Shown: positions 34,270 through 45,715 of the stretch, piece after piece
Position numbering within the stretch: the stretch's first letter is position 1
How the letters are laid out: the number at the start of each line of letters is the position of its first letter
Assembly: GCA_032622095.1 (NCBI GenBank)
Contig: CP136064.1
Location: 40,885,912 to 40,949,911, forward strand
Direction: 5' to 3'
DNA length: 64,000 bases
DNA from: Siphonodentalium dalli
Taxonomy: Eukaryota > Mollusca > Scaphopoda > Gadilida > Siphonodentaliidae
Notes under the pieces: generated by a model
Databases searched by the model: none
What the model was told of the DNA's origin: nothing
What the model saw: the letters and a program-made list of their open reading frames with translations, nothing else
Program-made: the position numbers and the translations under genes

Positions 34270-34723
34270 CAAGCCTGAGTTTAGTGTGCCTGTCATTTGC
34301 AGAATGAGGTCTCCAGAGGGTGAATTTAGTGATGCTATCCTGCAAAGTGGGCTAGCATCACCAAATTCACCCTCTGGGAACCTCATTCTGCATGGCCTCA
34401 TCTGCTATAGGATACCTTGACTCAGATTGAAGTTCCCAGATGGTGAATATTGTGATGTACACCCATTGTGAAACTCGATTATGCAGTGTCTTCTGCCAAT
34501 TTGGGGATATAGAGAAACTAAACTAAAGAAATAGAATCTATGTGTAGAAGTTTCTATAGAAATTTGATAATAAAGAAACTTTCAGAGAAGATGAGGACTA
34601 AGCGGAATGAGGTCACTAGAGGGTGAATTTAGTGATGCTATCCCGCTATGCGGGATAGCGTCACTAAATTCACCCTCTGGGGACCTCATTCTGCAAATGA
34701 CAGGCACACTAAACTCAGGCTTA
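34270..34723. mobile_element. Family U MITE with 8-bp duplication (copy U6)
   Basis: CAAGCCTGAGTTTAGTGTGC and GCACACTAAACTCAGGCTTA, with CATCTAAC directly on both sides (34262-34269 and 34724-34731). Two palindromic blocks flank a ~200-bp unique centre. Confidence 0.85.
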
Positions 34724-35127
34724 CATCTAACACAAAGAAGGCAGAAACTTGCTCAAAATAAAAGGAAGAACCTTGGTCAAACTAAATTAGTCAATTCATG
34801 TACATGTATGATCTTCCTGAGTTGAAGTTGAAGATTAATATTAGGCAAATGAGATAATATATATGCCTTGCTTTCATCCTATTCCATCCTTTGTACATTA
34901 TCCATGTGTATAAAATGTTTTTCAGAATATGAAAGAACCTATTTATGTGCTTGTATAGCCTTTATATATGTTAAAATATCATGTATATATGTGTATCAAT
35001 AGGACTTTTTAAGTTATTAGATAGGACATTTTGACTGGTGGATTTTGTTGTCTGAGGAAAGACTTGACTTGCATTTATTAGCAGCTGTTTCAGCAGCTAG
35101 CATTCCAGAATAACATTTGTAAATTAA

Positions 35128-35565
35128 CCCTTTCAGTGCCAGGGGCCGATCTCATCGGCCCTAATTTACGGTCTGTAAAATCGGCCCTAACAAAATATTT
35201 TTTTTTTTTTTAAGATTGTTTTTTGGTTGAATTTTTTTTGGGTATGCTTAAGCATGCTATAGCGAATTTAAAAACAAACTGGATAAAACCTTAGGGGCAT
35301 GTTATAATTCAAAACTATCACCAAGTATTCATAGTAATAATTTAATTTTGATGCCCATGAAAAACGTGAGATTCCCTGGCACTAAACCTACAAAATAAGT
35401 AATTGTAAAATATTGTAAACAATAATAACAAATGATGAAAAATTGTTAGGCCAATGCATTCTCTTATATATGCGAGGCGACCTATGGTCGACTCGCATAT
35501 ATAAGAGAATGCATTGGCACAGGGTATATGGGTTGATACAAAAATCGTACCTGGCACTCAAAGGG
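35128..35565. mobile_element. Family Q MITE with right hairpin (copy Q6)
   Basis: CCCTTTCAGTGCCAGGGGCC to CCTGGCACTCAAAGGG, with TTAA at 35124-35127 and 35566-35569. The body matches Q1 except for the 67-bp hairpin at 35451-35517. Confidence 0.85.
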
Positions 35566-35610
35566 TTAAATTTTTCAGAATAAAAACTGATAAATTTAAC
35601 ATGCTCATAT

Positions 35611-36402
35611 CAAGCCTGGATATCTGGTGTCTGACATTTACATAATGACGTCCCCAGAGGGTGAATTTAGTGATGCTATCCCGAACAGTAAGCTAGCATC
35701 ACCAAATTCACCCTCTGGAAACTTCATTCTGCTTAGGCATTAACCCTTTACCCAACAAACCGGCCAAATAAAGCTTCAACAGCCTAAAATATCTTCGGTC
35801 TGTCTCAATAGAACCATACAAATATGGATATCATTGGAACCGGCTCCTTGACCACATTGTGATAGTTACAGTTATGCCCTGTGCCAATGCATTCTCTTAT
35901 ATATGCGAGTCGACCATAGGTCGCCTCGCATATATAAGAGAATGCATTGGCCTAAAAAAAATCATTTTTTAACACTTTTTACCATTTTTTCTTACATTCT
36001 TTAACAATTTTATAATTTTTAATGTGTTAAGCCAATGCATTCTCTTATATATGCGAGGCGACCTATGGTCGACTCGCATATATAAGAGAATGCATTGGCA
36101 CAGGGCCCTTCTGTTGGGTAAAGGGTTAACTGCTTTGGGAGACCAAGGATCAGATTGTTCTACAGTTGAAGTTGGTTATGTTCACTTTGATTATGCATAG
36201 ATACTGAACAGAAGGGGAAAAGTAACGAATAAACAATATTAATTTGAGACTATAAATACTTCCCAGAAGATGAGGTCTAAGCAGAATGAGGTCCCCAGAG
36301 GGTGAATCTGGTGAAGCTAGCACGCTGTGCGGGGTAGCATCAGTAAATTCACCCTCTGGGGATCTCATTCTGCAAATGTCAGACAAACTATTCCCAGGCT
36401 TG
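35611..36402. mobile_element. Family U MITE carrying a nested family T element (copy U7)
   Basis: Outer ends CAAGCCTGGATATCTGG and CTATTCCCAGGCTTG. The host is split at TTAA by T2 (35754-36125). Flanking octamers GCTCATAT and GCTCAGAG share only five bases. Confidence 0.75.
35754..36125. mobile_element. Family T MITE with two hairpins (copy T2)
   Basis: CCCTTTACCC and GGGTAAAGGG termini with TTAA at 35750-35753 and 36126-36129. Hairpins lie at 35884-35950 and 36032-36098. It is very close to T1 along its length. Confidence 0.85.
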
Positions 36403-36767
36403 GCTCAGAGCTTGATTTCATGTTGAAACAATACAATCTGATTTTAAACCTCAAAGTTTTATCGTTTCTGTAGTTCCAAGTTTTAAATTTTATGTTTCAG
36501 TTGGGAATTTTTTACTTGAAGCCACACATAATTTTCAAGTTCTTAAAATTATTAGATATATTATATTATGTTGTTCGAAAGAGGAAACTTTATAAATAAT
36601 ATATCAAAGTTATCCAGTTAAACAGAGCTAACTTGAAATAAAAAAAACTTCTTACTGTTTGAAGTTAGCATGCATTTATGAATAGAAAACTCATTTTCTA
36701 AAATGGTATAACAAATCTGGTTGGTGTTGGAATGCTATATTCTTCAAGACTGCAAGTGGGCGTAGTA

Positions 36768-36980
36768 CAGTAATGCCCTAAGTAATCGACCTCTTAACCA
36801 CAGCATAATTATGGGTAACTGTTCAGGATTTAGTCAGAAATATGGCTTGTTGCCATTCATCGGAAAGCTCTCGGGGAGAGCTTTCCGATGAATGGCAACA
36901 AGCCATATTTCCGACTATATCCTGAAAAATTACCCATAATTCTGCTGTGGTTAAGGAGTTGATTATTTAGGGCATTACTG
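36768..36980. mobile_element. Family V MITE, near-perfect palindrome (copy V6)
   Basis: CAGTAATGCCCTAAGTAATC to GATTATTTAGGGCATTACTG with TA flanks. A half copy follows at about 36989-37050. Confidence 0.85.
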
Positions 36981-37076
36981 TATGGGATTAGCAAAAGTTA
37001 ACCATAATTCTGCTGTGGTTAAGATGTCGATTTCTTAGGGCATTACTGTATCTCTCAACCAAAGTGTCAGTGTTAA

Positions 37077-37331
37077 CCCTTCCATGACTGGAGCTTCCTG
37101 AAATTTTGCAAAAACCCTGTGCCAGTGCATTCTCTTATATATGCAAGTCTCCCACAGGGAGCCTCACATATATATATGAATACATTGGCCTAACAATATT
37201 TACCTTGAACTTGTAAGCCAGTGCATTCTCTTATATATGGAAGGCTCCCTTTGGGAGACTCACATATATAAGAGAATACACTGTCACATGATATTTAATG
37301 CTGCACCAGCGCAGCTCCTTTCATGAAAGAG
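37077..37331. mobile_element. Family P MITE (copy P6)
   Basis: CCCTTCCATGACTGGAGC to GCTCCTTTCATGAAAGAG, with TTAA at 37073-37076 and 37332-37335, and two diverged hairpins. Confidence 0.85.
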
Positions 37332-37488
37332 TTAAACACAATTATAAACATAACATAAATGTCCTCAAATATCGAAATGTTCTTATGTTTATTCTGGATG
37401 TTGAATGAATTTCCAACCTTGACGAACTGTATTTTATCCCAAAGCATATTTAGAATATTGTGAAATATGTATATTGTATTGAGATAGT

Positions 37489-37853
37489 CAGGGGCGCCAG
37501 AAGCATCCAAGGGCAGGGGGGGCAGAGCCTACAAAAAGGGCACTTTTCCGCAAAAAAGGGCATTTTCTCCGCAAACTCGGGAAAATAACCATAAATTCAT
37601 TGTGGCAAAAATCCCTATTTTAATGGTATTTGTCAGTTTTTATGGCTGTTTTGTGATAAAATTGACAAAAAATTAATATTCCTTGTGAAATTGGTGGTAT
37701 TTGGACCAAAAAAGTCACATTTTGCTATAAAAACACGAGATTAAACACACAAAAAGCATTTTCTGTCTCCAGAAAAAGGGCAAGTCCTGCCCCCGCTCGC
37801 CCCCCTTGGTCAAGGGCAGATGGGTCAGCTGCCCCCCTCTTCCGGCGCCCCTG
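37489..37853. mobile_element. hAT-type MITE, 365 bp
   Basis: Inverted ends CAGGGGCGCC and GGCGCCCCTG lie between exact 8-bp duplications GAGATAGT (37481-37488 and 37854-37861). The interior repeats 'AAAAAGGGCA' motifs. There is no coding capacity. Confidence 0.9.
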
Positions 37854-37861
37854 GAGATAGT

Positions 37862-38917
37862 ATGTTCATGAGTTACATTATATCCCTTGTGTCAAGGTTT
37901 TATATGCATACATATGTGCTTTTTTTTTAGTAATTTTGTGTTATTTACATTTTATTTTGCATGTGTTATATGAGTTCAAAGAAAGAATACTCAAACTAAT
38001 AAAATTGCTATGAAATTACAAAACTGCTTTCATTTCCTGTCTAAGGGAGAGAATCCTACACTCAAAATACACTCATGAAAAGTTACATTTTGAAGCCATA
38101 TGGCAGTTTAACTGGTTTGGAGTATCAACTTAAGATACCTGGTAATACTAGCTTGTGGTCCATTCCAGCCTGGTTTGTGGGGATCAAATTACATGTAGGT
38201 AAATAAATATGTGAAATACCTTTATATTTACTTTATATGCCATGGAAAGACCTATTCAAGTCTCCAGCATGAAATAATCAAGAGCGTGCATTGTTCATCA
38301 GTTCGATATGGTACGAATAAAGAGCATTCTGACTCCTGTCTGAAAAAATGTATACAGATCGAAAATGCTTTGACTAGTTAGTTTTTCTTAGTATAATAGG
38401 TTTATATACCAGTATTTCATGTATTTATTGACCTAAATTCTCTCTTACTATCAAATTACGCACATGTGAAAACATGTGTATATATTTTTAGGTTCATATA
38501 ACCATGTTCCAACAAATCAGATTGAATTTCATATGGTAACAAAACATCGCACACATCAGCTTGTTTCTCATCTGTGTAAGATATTTCTCCAGAATCACAC
38601 TTCCGGGAAAATGGGGGCTACCTGGAAATTGAGCAGACAAGTGGTCGATAATATTTAGCATGCAAGTAAGAAAACTTAACATTTTATGGCTGGTATCACT
38701 GCTTTTCAATCCAATGCTCTACACCCAGTTATTGTGGTTATATGTAGCATACAATCGAAAAACAGTGTACTTTGTGTTTTCTTTATAAACTTTGCAGTTG
38801 ATCCAAATTCGCATACAATTTTTACTTAGCGAAGCCCCAACTCTGACACACAGACGAGCTACCTTAATTAACCTGCTATCAACTTGATGTTGGATTCCAG
38901 ACAGCTAGCTAGATGCC
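37862..38917. other. Gene-free intergenic sequence
   Basis: An acceptor-like tract precedes an open frame at 38492-38656, but it carries no recognisable domain and no partner exon. I leave it uncalled. Nothing else is seen. Confidence 0.4.
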
Positions 38918-40519
38918 TTTTTAGCTCAACTTTACTTTGTAAAGTTTGAGCTATTGCCATGGCTTGGTATCCGTCGTGCGTGTATGTCGTCAACAATACA
39001 GGCTACAGGTCGTACCTTTGGTCGGATCATTATGAAATTTGTCATTGCTGTTGACATCAACATTTAGACCGGAACAATTCATTTTGGGGTCATTCGGCCA
39101 AAAAACATGGCCGCCAGTGGCCATCTTGGATTTCAAAATTCAATCCATTAGCACGGGCTATAGGTCGTACCTTTGGTTAAGATCATTATGAAATTTGTCA
39201 TAGCTGTTGACATTGACATGTAGATGGGAACGAGTCATTTTGGTGTCATTCGGCTAAAAAACATGGCCACCAGCAGTCATCTTGGATTTTACTCTTTGCA
39301 TGACTAAATCCTTTAGCACGGGCTACAGGTCGTACCTTTGGTCTGATCATTATGAAATTTGTCATAGCTGTTGACATTGACATGTAGATGGGAACGAGTC
39401 ATTTTGGGGTCAATCGGCCAAAAAACATGGCTGCCAGTGGCCATCTTGGAATTCAAAATTCAATCCATTAGCACGGGCAACAGGCCATACTGTTTGTCTT
39501 ATCATCATGAAATTTTTCATGGATGTCAATATTGAGATGTAGATGGGAACGAGTCATTTTGGGGTCATTATGGCTAAAAAACATGGCCGCCAGGGGACAT
39601 CTTGGATTGTACTCTTTGCATGACTAAATCCTTTGGCACGGGCTACAGGTCGTAGCTTTGGTCAGATCTTCATGAAATTTGTCATGTATGTTAACAATGA
39701 CATGTAGATGGGAACGAGTCATTTTGGGGTCATTCGGCCAAAAAACATGGCCGCCAGCAGCCATCTTGGATTTTACTCTTTGCATGACTAAATCCTTTGG
39801 AACAGGCTACAGGTCGTACCTTTGGTCAGATCATTATGAGATTTGTCATGACTGTTGACATTGACATGTAGATGGGAACGAGTCATTTTAGGGTCAATTG
39901 GCAAAAAAACATGGCTGCCAGTGGCCATCTTGGATTTCAAAATTCAATCCATTAGCACGGGATACAGGTCGTACTGTTTGTCTGATCAACATGAAATTTA
40001 ATAATGTTAACAATGACATGTAGATGGGAACGAGTCATTTTGGGGTCGATCAGCCAAAAAACATGGCCGCCAGCAGCCATCTTGGATTTTACTCTTTGTA
40101 TGACTAAATCCTTTGGCACGGGCTACAGGTCTTACCTTTGGTCGGATCATTATGAAATTTGTCACGGCTGTTGACATTGACATATAGATAGGAAACGAGT
40201 CATTTTGGGGTCATTCGGCAAAAAAACCCAGTGGCCATCTTGGATTTCCAAATTCAATCCATTAGCACGGTCTACAGGTCGTACTTTTCGTCTAGTCATC
40301 ATAAAATTTGTGATTGATGTTAACAATGACATGTAAATGGGAACGAGTCTTTTTGGGGTCATTCGGCAAAATAACATGGCTGCCAGTGGCCATCTTGGAT
40401 TTTACTCTTTGTATAACTCGGCCTTTCAACTTTCCACATTCCTAATCACTCCATTGACTGTAACACATGAAATTATTCCCTTTCCAAGTTGTGCTACAGT
40501 GTCATTGACACTTTCATTT
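38918..40519 (+). mobile_element. Family G element, plus orientation
   Basis: Head TTTTTAGCTCAACTTTAC, tail 'GTCATTGACACTTTCATTT'. About nine ~165-bp units lie between. There is no transposase-like frame. Confidence 0.8.
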
Positions 40520-40759
40520 GTATATTTATATGAGATTTTTGTGAAATATTTGGCCCTCAACCACCCTACCCCTTGAATGATATGCTAACTTTGCAAGTAT
40601 GTTTATGCGGAAAAATAGGAGCACAGAATCCAATAACCCATGGTCGTTACTGGAAGCATTACAATGTAGTCCTATTTGTCAAACAATGAAGTGGCATCTC
40701 GGGTGCTGGAATAACCCCCATGGTACCAATTGAAACCTGGGCAGGACGAAAACCAAATT

Positions 40760-43700
40760 AAATGAAAGTGTCAATGACACTAGCTCAACTTGGAAAGGGA
40801 ATAATTTAATGTATTACAGTCAATGGAGCGATTAGGAATGTGGAAAGTTGAATGTCTAATACTAGTTTATAGACATGAAGAGAAAAGTAAAATCCAAGAT
40901 GGCTGCTGGTGGCCATGTTTTCGGCCGAATGACCCCAAAATGAGTCGTTCCCATCTACATGTCCTCGTTAATATCCATGACAAATTTTATGACGATCCGA
41001 CTAAAGGTACGACTTGTAGCCCATGCTAAAGAATTTAGTCATACAAAGAGTAAAATCCACGATGGCTGCTGGCGACCATGTTTTTTGGCCAAATGACCCT
41101 AAAATTACTCGTTCCCATCTACATGTCAATATTAACATCCATGACAAATTTCATGATGATCAGACGAACAGTACGACCTTTGGCCCATGCTAATGGATTA
41201 AATTTTGAAATCCAAGATGGCCGCTGGCAGCCATGTTTTTTGTCCAAATGACCCCAAAATGACTCGTTCCCATTTACATTCCAATTTCAACAGCCATGAC
41301 AACTTTTATGATGATCAGACTAAAGGTGCGACATGTAGCCCATGCTAAAGGATTTAGTCATACAAAGAGTAAAATCCAAGATGGCTGCTGGCGGCCATGT
41401 TTTTTGGCCAAATGACCCCAAAATTACTCGTTCCCATCTACATGTCATTATTAACATTCTTGACAAATTTTATGATGATCAGACCAAAAGTAGGACCTGT
41501 AGCCCGTGCTAAAGGATTTAGTCATACAAAGAGTAAAATCCAAGATGGCTGCAGGCGGCCATGTTTTTTGGCCGAATGACCCCAAAATTACTCGTTCCCA
41601 TGTACATGTCAATATTATCATCCATGACAAATTTCAGACGAACAGTACGACCTGTGGCCCGTGCTAATGGATTAAATTTTGAAATCCAAGATGGCTGCTG
41701 GAGGCCATGTTTTTTGTCCGAATGACCCCAAAATCACTCGTTCCCATCTACATTCCAATATCAACAGCCATGACAAATTTTATGATGATCAGACTAAAGG
41801 TGCGACATGTAGCCCATGTTAAAGGATTTAGTCATACAAAGAGTAAAATCCAAGATGGCTGCTGGCGGCCATGTTTTTTGTCCGAATGACCCCAAAATCA
41901 CTCGTTCCCATCTACATTCCAATATCAACAGCCATGACAAATTTCATGATGATCAGACTAAAGGTACGACCTGTAGCCCGTGCTAAAGGATTTTGTCATA
42001 CAAAGAGTAAAATCCAAGATGGCTGCTGACTAGGGGTGCCACGATTAATCGTATAATCGATGAACCGTTGATAAAGCCGATAATCGATTACCATTTCCGT
42101 CGTCGATTAATCTGCGTTATTTATTTCGGACGTTGGAAAATGCCGGTTATTGTTGAATACCCCGATTGTTTTACACAGTTAAATATACAACCGAGGTGTT
42201 AACAACATTTGATCATGTATCAAAGAGATTCCGACAACTTGAGTACTACTAGTATATGTTGCAAACATGGTGCCATGATGGCGGCACTGCAGCTTTGAAC
42301 TTATGCCGACATCGTTGTATATTTCTGCAAGAAAGGCGGCACTACGTCTTTGAAATGGGCTGACTGTCAGTGAACTGAATGCCCTCGCCCTTGAATCTCA
42401 TTGGACCAAAGGGGAGTTGATTGACATTCTCTCGAAATCAGGGAACCTACGGCATTTTAATCAGCGATATTCTCGGCGGTGTCATTTGCAGCAAGTATAC
42501 TTTGTTTGTATAAGTATACTTAGATGTTACTAGTACAGGCTATTGCTTATAGTGTGGTGACTGCTAAATGAAATTAACTATTACCAAATTCTTAACTTGT
42601 TCTGAGTCCTGAAATTTGCGGGCAGTGGCCCACCTTTGTAATTGTTATCCATGCTCTGGAAGTTCGCTGAAACTTATAGTTTCCGTAACATTAGATTCCT
42701 TTTTTTTAGGAACAACCGTCGGTCCGTTGTGCATTCCTACTTTTATATTGCTTGTATGTTTGGCTGTTAAATTAATCGCTACGTTCGTTCCAATGAACTC
42801 ACAAATATTATAACCATGACATCGCCGAGAACTGTGCTTGTATTGAACACATTGTGCTCATTAGTCATTACCGGTGGTTTATGATGCACTTTATTAACAC
42901 AAAAATTACATCGGCCGATGCCTCAAACAAGCAGCGATAGCAGTTAACCAGCACCCAGCCAATATGGCAATAGGCCATATTACGGAATACTTCTACTGAT
43001 GTTATTATTATTATGTACGATTAATCGATTATAGTCGATTATTGACGACCGATTATCGATTATCAAAATAAATAATCGTGGCACCTCTACTGCTGACGGC
43101 CAATTATTTTGGCCGAATGACCCCAAAATTACTCGTTCCCATTTACATGTCATTGTTAATATCCATGACAAATTTTATGATGATCAGACTAAAAGTAGGA
43201 CCTGTAGCCCGTGCTAAAGGATTTAGTCATACAAAGAGTAAAATCCAAGATGGCTGCTGGCGACCATGTTTTTTGGCCGAATGACCCCAAAATTACTCGT
43301 TCCCATCTACATGTCAATATTATCATCCATGACAAATTTAATGATGATCAGACGAACAGTACGACCTGTGGCCCGTGCTAATGGATTAAATTTTGAAATC
43401 CAAGATGGCCACTGGCGGCCATGTTTTTTGTCCGAATTACCCCAAAATGACTCGTTCCCATCTACATTCCAATTTCAACAGCCAACAAATTTCATGATGA
43501 TCAGAATAAAGGTACGACCTGTAGCCCGTGCTAAAGGATTTAGTCATACAAAGAGTAAAATCCAAAATGGCTGCTGGCGGCCATGTTTTTTGCCGAATGA
43601 CCCCAAAATGACTCGTTCCCATCTACATGTCATTGTTAACATCCATAAAATTTTTTATCATAATCCGACCAAAGGTACGACCTGTAGGCCGTGCCAAAGA

Positions 43701-44124
43701 ATTTAGTCATGCAAAGAGTAAAATCTAAGATGGCTGCCGGTGGCCATGTTTTTTGGCCGAACAACCCCAAAATTACTCGTTCCCATCTACATGTCAATAT
43801 TAACATCCATGACAAATTTCATGATGATCAGACAAACAGTACGACATGTAGCCCGTGCTAATGGATTGAATATTGAAATCCAAGATGGCCACTGGTGGCC
43901 ATGTTTTTTTCCCGAATGAACCCAAAATGACTCGTTCCCATCTACATGTCAATGTCAACAGCCATGACAAATTTTATAATGATCCGACCAAAGGTACGAC
44001 CTGTAGCCTGTGCTAAAGGAAATTGTTGACGCATCACACACGGACACACATACACACACACGGACGACGGATACCAAGCCATGGCAATAGCTCAAACTTT
44101 ACAAAGTAAAGTTGAGCTAAAAAT
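40760..44124 (-). mobile_element. Family G element, minus orientation, interrupted by a hAT element
   Basis: It reads from the inverted tail AAATGAAAGTGTCAATGAC to the inverted head AAAGTTGAGCTAAAAA. Roughly 14 units of ~165 bp are present once the hAT element at 42031-43089 is removed. With the plus copy at 38918-40519 it forms a tail-to-tail pair about 240 bp apart. Confidence 0.8.
42031..43089. mobile_element. Non-autonomous hAT element, 1059 bp
   Basis: Ends TAGGGGTGCCACGATTAAT and its inverted relative ATAATCGTGGCACCTCTA, flanked by identical octamers CTGCTGAC (42023-42030 and 43090-43097). The TAGNGGTG-type terminus and 8-bp duplication identify the hAT superfamily. The interior has no transposase domain that I recognise. 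Confidence 0.92.
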
Positions 44125-44139
44125 AGATATGAGCGGATG

Positions 44140-44529
44140 GAAAAAAACTAATTTTCAGATGAACAGAGGGATAACTCTTTGAACATAAAATGAAAACAAC
44201 ATAATTGAACCCTCTTTTTGATAGCCCTCCTAATGCCAAACCTCCCTACCAAATTTCAACAGAATCCAATAACCCATGGTTGAGATATATGAACAGATGG
44301 ACGGAAATCCAACATATTCAAATAAACAAAGAGTGTTAACTCTTGAACAGAATATGTGAACAACGTCAATGAACCCTCTTTTGAAAGCACTCCTGATGAC
44401 AAACCTGCATACCAAACTTCATCGTGATCCGATAACCCATGGTTGAGATCTGAGCTGATGCAGTCGGATGGACAGACAGATGGACACATGTAATCCAGTA
44501 TACCCCCAATATTTTGGATGGGAGTATAA
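44140..44529. repeat. Two-unit degenerate repeat
   Basis: Two units of ~180 bp each carry 'GAACCCTCTTTT', 'CCAAAT/CTTC' and 'AATAACCCATGGTTGAGAT'. The stretch ends at 'TTTTGGATGGGAGTATAAT'. A single 'AATCCAATAACCCATGGT' also occurs near 40628. The family is unidentified. Confidence 0.5.
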
Positions 44530-44533
44530 TTAA

Positions 44534-44767
44534 CCCTTTCATGATGGGAGCTATGCTGGTGCAGCATTAAAGATCATGTGTCAGTGAATTCTCCCGTAGG
44601 GAGCCTTGTATATATAAATATATAAGAGAATTCACTGGCTAACAAGATCAAGGTAAATATTGTTAGGCCAAGCATTCTCTTATATATTCAGGGCAACTCG
44701 CATATATAAAAGAATGCATTGGCACAGGGTTTTTGCAAAAATTCAGGAAGCTCCAGTCATGAAAGGG
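44534..44767. mobile_element. Family P MITE, inverted (copy P7)
   Basis: CCCTTTCATGATGGGAGC to GCTCCAGTCATGAAAGGG, with TTAA at 44530-44533 and 44768-44771. The hairpins are decayed. Confidence 0.85.
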
Positions 44768-44817
44768 TTAACCAGTCTTACAGAACTCAGTGTTTGTCAA
44801 TGACATAATCAAATATA

Positions 44818-45258
44818 TGTGACCCGCCATATCAAATCCAGTTGTAAGTCAGGATTTTTTTACCCTGTGCCAATGCATTCTCTTATATATGCGAGTCGAC
44901 CATAGGTCGCCTCGCATATATAAGAGAATGCATTGGCCTAACAATTTTTTTTAAATAAATGTTTCTTACAATTTTTAGGACATAAAATAAAAAACATCTA
45001 TTACCCTGCAGGGAGCCCCTCACATATATAGAAGCATATAGAAGAGTGTTGTCTGCTCATGTTTGTCTGGGGCTCTGTATGGGTTAAATTATAAAATTGT
45101 TAAAGAATACAAGAAACAAGAAAAAATTATTAAAATTGTAAAAAATTGTTAGGCCAATGCATTCTCTTATATATGCGAGGCGACCTATATAAGAGAATGC
45201 ATTGGCACAGGGTAAAAAAAATCCCGACTTACGACTGGATTTGATATGGCGGGTCACA
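44818..45258. mobile_element. Family R MITE with one collapsed hairpin (copy R4)
   Basis: TGTGACCCGCC to GGCGGGTCACA. The left hairpin is intact at 44870-44936. The right one lacks its centre, so only about 50 bp remain near 45155-45204. Confidence 0.85.
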
Positions 45259-45335
45259 TATAAGAGATAAGTCCTGTATATACAATTGAAAACATATGCC
45301 TTGAAGTAGTTAAACAGTGCAAGTCATCTCATAAC

Positions 45336-45341
45336 TTTATT
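45336..45341 (-). terminator. Candidate poly(A) signal for the PRIM2-like gene
   Basis: AATAAA on the minus strand, about 375 nt past the stop codon at 45716-45718. Other AATAAA-like strings exist in this AT-rich region, so this is a positional guess. Confidence 0.35.
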
Positions 45342-45715
45342 TTCCAATTTTTTTCAATGAAGTTTGAGAATAGAAATGCAATAAAACTGCCAATAAAGTC
45401 TAAGTTTGCACACCTTCCGGCATTCTTCTATTTGGATTTGAAAAAACCTCGCCATCAGAAATTCTAAAATCTTTTAAACAATGGTTTTCTCAAGCATGGT
45501 GATGCAAGAGTTTTTGTATACAACCCCAATTTCCTGGTACCCCCCATTTTCCGGAAGTTGGATCGATAAGGGTGAGAATAGGTTTTGATAAGCATTTCAA
45601 CTATTGTTACCAGCAAACAGCACAAAATTATCACTTTTGTGGCAATGATAAATTTTAAGTTGTGGAAGCAAGTCTATATTATGTCGTATGCATTTGATAC
45701 ATAACAAGATCTCAT

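Noticed and set aside
38480-38660. 60-residue frame after an acceptor-like TTTTTAG (SYNHVPTNQIEF...).
   Set aside because: No partner exon, no recognised motif, single cysteine. Could be a 3' exon of an unseen gene, but unsupported.
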